DNA from: an uncultured Sphingopyxis sp.
GTDB taxonomy: Bacteria; Pseudomonadota; Alphaproteobacteria; Sphingomonadales; Sphingomonadaceae
Reading direction: 5' to 3'
NCBI GenBank assembly: GCA_936933955.1
Contig: CAKZIN010000051.1
Coordinates: forward strand, 1-34,096
Length of the DNA: 34,096 nucleotides
Of the stretch, positions 33,569 to 34,096 are shown piece by piece (within the stretch, counting starts at the first letter, position 1; the number at the start of each line of letters is the position of its first letter). Both the position numbers and the translations under genes were made by a program. Below the pieces are notes generated by a model. The model did no database searches, was not told the DNA's origin, and saw only the letters and a list, made by a program, of their open reading frames with translations.

Positions 33569-34096
33569 ATGCCGGCGACGCCGATCAGCGACAGCGAAGC
33601 GAGGAGTGTGGCGGCGGGCTTGCCTCGCAAGGGCGCGGCCCGTGGCAAGCCTGCTGGCGCCACCGCCCCGCGCGAGCCGCGCTTCTCGCTCGCCCGGCAG
33701 GCGCGATTTCTGGCGGTGCTGGAGGAGACCAGCAACATCACGCTCGCCGCGCGCGAGGCGGGGGTGGATCCGCGCAGCGCGCGTCGGCTGCGCTCCAGCA
33801 ATCCCGCGTTCGAAGCGCGCTGGCGGGAGGCGATCGACGCGGGCGTGGTCGACCTCGAAGCGCGTATGCTCGAACGCGCGCGCTTTGGCAGCGACGAGGT
33901 GCAGACGACCACCAAGGACGGCGATGCCCAGCGCCGCGTGACGCGCAAGCTCGACCCCGCGCAGGGTCGCTGGTTCCTCACCTACTACTCCAAGCTGCGC
34001 GCGGACCTGTCGGTGGAGCGCGAACGCGCCGCCGCGCGCGCCGGGGCAGAGGCCGCTGCGGGCTATGACGAGGCGCGGCTGCGCACTCGGCTGATC
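33569..34096 (+). CDS. Terminase small-subunit-like protein (partial, runs off the window)
   Basis: An open frame of 176 codons without a stop reaches the end of the window. After a basic, Ala-rich leader of about 40 residues comes a helix-turn-helix region, RQARFLAVLEETSNITLAAR followed by EAGVDPRSARRLRSSNPAFE, then EARWREAIDAGVVDLEARML. This layout is typical of small-terminase or related phage-packaging DNA-binding proteins, including those that open gene-transfer-agent clusters. The FLTYYSKLR stretch fits the same group from memory. The ATG follows GAGGGGAG at suitable spacing. The downstream genes, outside the window, would decide between prophage, gene-transfer agent and a lone regulator. 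The G+C-rich composition matches the host. Confidence 0.65.
   Translation, partial: MPATPISDSEARSVAAGLPRKGAARGKPAGATAPREPRFSLARQARFLAVLEETSNITLAAREAGVDPRSARRLRSSNPAFEARWREAIDAGVVDLEARMLERARFGSDEVQTTTKDGDAQRRVTRKLDPAQGRWFLTYYSKLRADLSVERERAAARAGAEAAAGYDEARLRTRLI

Overview
The window is about 70% G+C over most of its length. Gene content and protein sequences point to a sphingomonad alphaproteobacterium: a very large TonB-dependent receptor, a DUF2585 membrane protein, a DUF4402 secreted protein, a serC leader RNA, and the gene order rpe / heparinase-like / purH. Most genes are chromosomal housekeeping genes packed into overlapping operons. One compact low-G+C block near the right end stands out as acquired DNA.

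Left part (1-13,400): a tightly overlapped MoxR / DUF58 / SpoIIM-like / RDD / nitroreductase operon ends at a strong bidirectional terminator shared with a converging 1,089-residue TonB-dependent receptor. Next come infC, apparently starting at a rare AUA codon, a TauE/SafE transporter, a long KAS III-type condensing enzyme and a LexA-fold S24 regulator. A Gly/Tyr-rich secreted protein follows, with a CtrA-like box upstream.

Middle (13,400-28,000): a free-methionine-sulfoxide reductase is coupled to a ThDP enzyme, followed by an APC amino-acid permease. The operon serC-serA-hisZ-gmk reads leftward behind a serC-type leader RNA, and a two-hairpin repeat sits between serC and serA. Divergently, rpe, a heparinase II/III-like gene and purH read rightward. 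REP-like inverted repeats then surround a decayed LuxR-HTH/DUF4019 gene, followed by a DUF2585 protein.

Right part (28,000-34,096): a TPP riboswitch controls thiC. Only 18 bases after thiC lies an A+T-rich three-gene cassette: a beta-class DNA methyltransferase, a DndB-like DGQHR-domain protein and a protein of unknown family with faint HEPN-like features. The first two genes overlap and the third follows 6 bases later, so they are probably one unit. This is the best candidate for an undescribed DNA-modification or defence system. The cassette ends next to a DUF4402 secreted protein. A terminase-small-subunit-like gene runs off the right edge and may open a phage or gene-transfer-agent cluster.

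All assignments come from reading the sequence and from remembered family features. No database search was run.
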